From Mytilus galloprovincialis (taxonomy: Eukaryota; Mollusca; Bivalvia; Mytilida; Mytilidae), in NCBI RefSeq assembly GCF_965363235.1, contig NC_134846.1, positions 64,469,121-64,533,120 of the forward strand: a DNA stretch of 64,000 nt. The letters are read 5' to 3'. How positions within the stretch are numbered: the first letter of the stretch is position 1; every line of letters begins with the position of its first letter. Position numbers and translations under genes: made by a program. Shown piece by piece: positions 63,201 through 64,000 of this stretch. The notes under the pieces were generated by a model, which saw only the letters and a program-made list of their open reading frames with translations, was not told where the DNA came from and did not search any database.

Positions 63201-64000
63201 CACAAAAAAAATGATAAGAAATGATTATACGGTCAATGCAATTTGACTGCGCAAATAGCACAGCTGCAGTGTATACAAAAATTATACATTTAAGTCGAAA
63301 TTCATATGATACCTGATTATAATAAACTTTCTGAGGTGGAACATTCGGTGGAATTAAACAATTATATCATGCTTACAAGGGGTATTTGCCAAAAATACCG
63401 GTTTCGAGGTAATCAAATTTCCCTCGCCTAACGGCTCTGGAAATTTGTACCTCTCAACCAGTATTTTTGGCAAATACCCCTTGTAAGCATGATATATTTG
63501 TATATTAATCTTTCAATAACATCTATAAACTTAAATTTTCAATAATAACATATGTTCAGTGTATTAAGTTCACAAAAATTTACAGAAATACTGCAAATCT
63601 ATTTTATTTTGTCAGAAATCATTTCCATGGTTTTATAGGAAAACTGTTACTATTTTCTTTAAGATCATGGTTTTAGAATATGTTTGTACAAACTTTTGAA
63701 ATTTGTATGTTTGTTGTATAAGTTCATCTAACTAACTTAAAATCTTAAATTCATGAAATGCAAGAATAAATAATGTAAGAAACAAGGATATAAATTCTGA
63801 GAGCTCAAGATTGGCAAACAATATTATAGTCATGCTGTATTAAAAGCTTTTCAAAGATTAATAGCATACTGTAAATACAGAAATTATTGCAAATTTTTTA
63901 TTAATGTGAATAATGGGAATGGATAACTTTCGCAATAATAAGAACTCTCATTTTGATGTTTGATACATATATCTAGACACAGATTTTTCTGATTTTGCAA
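54298..64000 (-). CDS. HGSNAT: Heparan-alpha-glucosaminide N-acetyltransferase paralogue B, partial (exons 9-17)
   Basis: Exons in order, numbered as in copy A: 62,288-62,137 (9); 61,489-61,374 (10); 60,684-60,563 (11); 59,900-59,774 (12); 59,177-59,091 (13); 58,416-58,342 (14); 58,035-57,965 (15); 57,440-57,328 (16); 54,473-54,298 (17a), with an alternative 17b at 56,660-56,485. Every exon has the length of its copy A partner except exon 10, which has three extra codons. Splice sites and phases are intact. Motifs include [36 protein letters not shown] with [21 protein letters not shown] and GAPFYYPG. Exons 1-8, including the active-site histidine exon, lie beyond the right edge, since 62,289-64,000 contains none of them. 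It is in the same orientation as copy A and about 4.6 kb upstream, so it is a tandem duplicate. Protein divergence between the copies (roughly a quarter to a third of residues in the exons compared) shows the duplication is not recent. Confidence 0.93.
54567..54822 (-). repeat. tRNA-derived SINE in intron 16 of copy B
   Basis: Read on the minus strand the head is GTGGCCGAGTGGTCTAAG (a tRNA Leu/Ser-like A box) and, 60 bp on, GAGTTCAAATCCA (B box, 54,754-54,742). A body with 'ctaattgactaggattgtca' follows, and the end is a TTGATTGA-type tail near 54,567. I recognise this as a common bivalve SINE. A remnant lies at about 36,475-36,550. Confidence 0.85.
55240..55365 (+). repeat. Mussel repeat tail in intron 16 of copy B
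   Basis: 'gtgagccaaggctctgtgtt', 'taatggtttacttttacaaa' and 'gttgtctcattggcactcat' are the reverse complement of 47,566-47,690. Confidence 0.75.
56485..56660 (-). CDS. Alternative terminal exon 17b of HGSNAT copy B
   Basis: Located between exon 16 and exon 17a, this exon has an acceptor (TTTACACAG), the same entry phase, 57 codons plus a TGA stop, and exactly the same 176-nt length as exon 17a. Its protein begins [13 protein letters not shown] and ends KIFVTI, aligning with [13 protein letters not shown]...FFVI of 17a at roughly a third of positions. It would replace the last transmembrane segment and cytosolic tail. An AATAAA lies on the minus strand at 56,290-56,285, about 195 bp past the stop, which would suit a shorter transcript. 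The open frame and splice site argue for a used exon, but no expression evidence is available here. Confidence 0.8.
58917..59020. mobile_element. MITE with 'caggagtc' termini, copy 2
   Basis: The left end 'caggagtcggtttcacaaaa' and right end 'ttttgtgaaatagattcctg' form inverted repeats of about 20 bp. It belongs to the same family as 22,784-22,918 and lies in intron 13 of copy B, about 70 bp from exon 13. Confidence 0.85.
59683..59740 (-). repeat. Partial copy of exon 12 in intron 12 of copy B
   Basis: The stretch repeats the 3' half of exon 12 (59,783-59,840) at an offset of 100 bp, including 'atgtgatct' and 'ctatatatcca'. On the gene strand it still reads like exon coding sequence (GYI, then IFGSDHIY), but it contains a stop and lacks a donor at the matching place. 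Confidence 0.8.
59930..60480. repeat. Minisatellite, about 25-bp unit, in intron 11 of copy B
   Basis: About twenty degenerate units of 'aatctaaaactctgaattatagaag'. Higher-order duplication is visible: the block ending 'aatagcagaatctaaactgtgatatag' occurs twice, near 60,015 and 60,110. No similarity to the adjacent exons was seen. Confidence 0.9.
61880..62010 (+). repeat. Mussel dispersed repeat fragment ('cgtctggcgtactaaatta')
   Basis: Contains 'acacgtctggcgtactaaat' and 'ccctggtacctttgataact', a repeat end that I recognise as common in mussels. Lies in intron 9 of copy B. Confidence 0.6.
62289..64000 (-). other. Part of intron 8 of HGSNAT copy B
   Basis: No exon 8 (TVADLVFPW) is found before the window edge, so this is intron. 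It contains a small tandem duplication at 62,832-62,905 ('ctagcaaataccatggcaga' twice) and the foldback repeat at 63,358-63,502. Confidence 0.7.
63358..63502. mobile_element. Foldback (long inverted-repeat) element
   Basis: Two arms of about 62 bp, at 63,358-63,422 and 63,439-63,501, are inverted copies with only a few mismatches. The outer words are 'atatcatgcttacaaggggt' and 'accccttgtaagcatgatat'. The loop is about 16 bp ('ctcgcctaacggctct'). No coding capacity; probably a MITE or foldback element. Confidence 0.9.

Noticed and set aside
62289-64000. Search for exon 8 of HGSNAT copy B, which should carry the active-site histidine
   Set aside because: No sequence encoding YGGG...[12 protein letters not shown] is present here; exons 1-8 must lie beyond the window.

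Overview
The window looks like nuclear DNA of a marine mussel (Mytilidae, most likely Mytilus). It is AT-rich, has small exons in long introns, and is full of dispersed repeats that I recognise as typical of mussels and other bivalves, such as the 'tatacgaccgcagaggtcgaa' family and the 'gccaatgagacaactctcca' family. The species call rests on these repeats and is an inference. There are no prokaryotic features.

Left third (1 to about 17,840): one large, old, broken Polinton/Maverick-like element. Its arms are long inverted repeats, and each arm carries a tandem array of the same 368-bp unit in opposite orientation. The left arm holds about 27 nearly identical units. The right arm holds about six and a half diverged units. 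Between them, 10,720-15,290 is a decayed core with a recognisable protein-primed DNA polymerase B exonuclease motif and fragments resembling Polinton structural genes.

Middle (17,840-30,300): a repeat-rich intergenic stretch. It holds a 2.2-kb mussel repeat, a retroelement fragment, several MITEs, and a 1.6-kb DNA transposon inserted in another repeat with its target-site duplication still visible. At 30,310-32,209, on the minus strand, lies a complete three-exon gene for a small secreted von Willebrand factor A (VWA) protein with an 11-residue repeat spacer.

Right half (38,457-64,000): two tandem paralogues, both on the minus strand, of heparan-alpha-glucosaminide N-acetyltransferase (HGSNAT), the lysosomal membrane acetyltransferase of heparan sulfate breakdown. 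Copy A (38,457-49,671) is complete, with 17 exons, 622 codons, every splice phase consistent, and the active-site histidine kept. Copy B (54,298 to beyond 64,000) shows exons 9-17 and runs off the right edge. Copy B also has two alternative last exons of exactly 176 nt each.

The most unusual pattern is in the HGSNAT introns. Fragments that copy the 3' end of an exon lie just downstream of that exon in several places: exons 10, 14 and 17 of copy A, and exon 12 of copy B. Downstream of exon 14 the exon end with its 5' splice site has become an array of about 14 units. Together with the duplicated last exon of copy B, this suggests that short local duplication has repeatedly generated candidate splice sites and exons in these paralogues.
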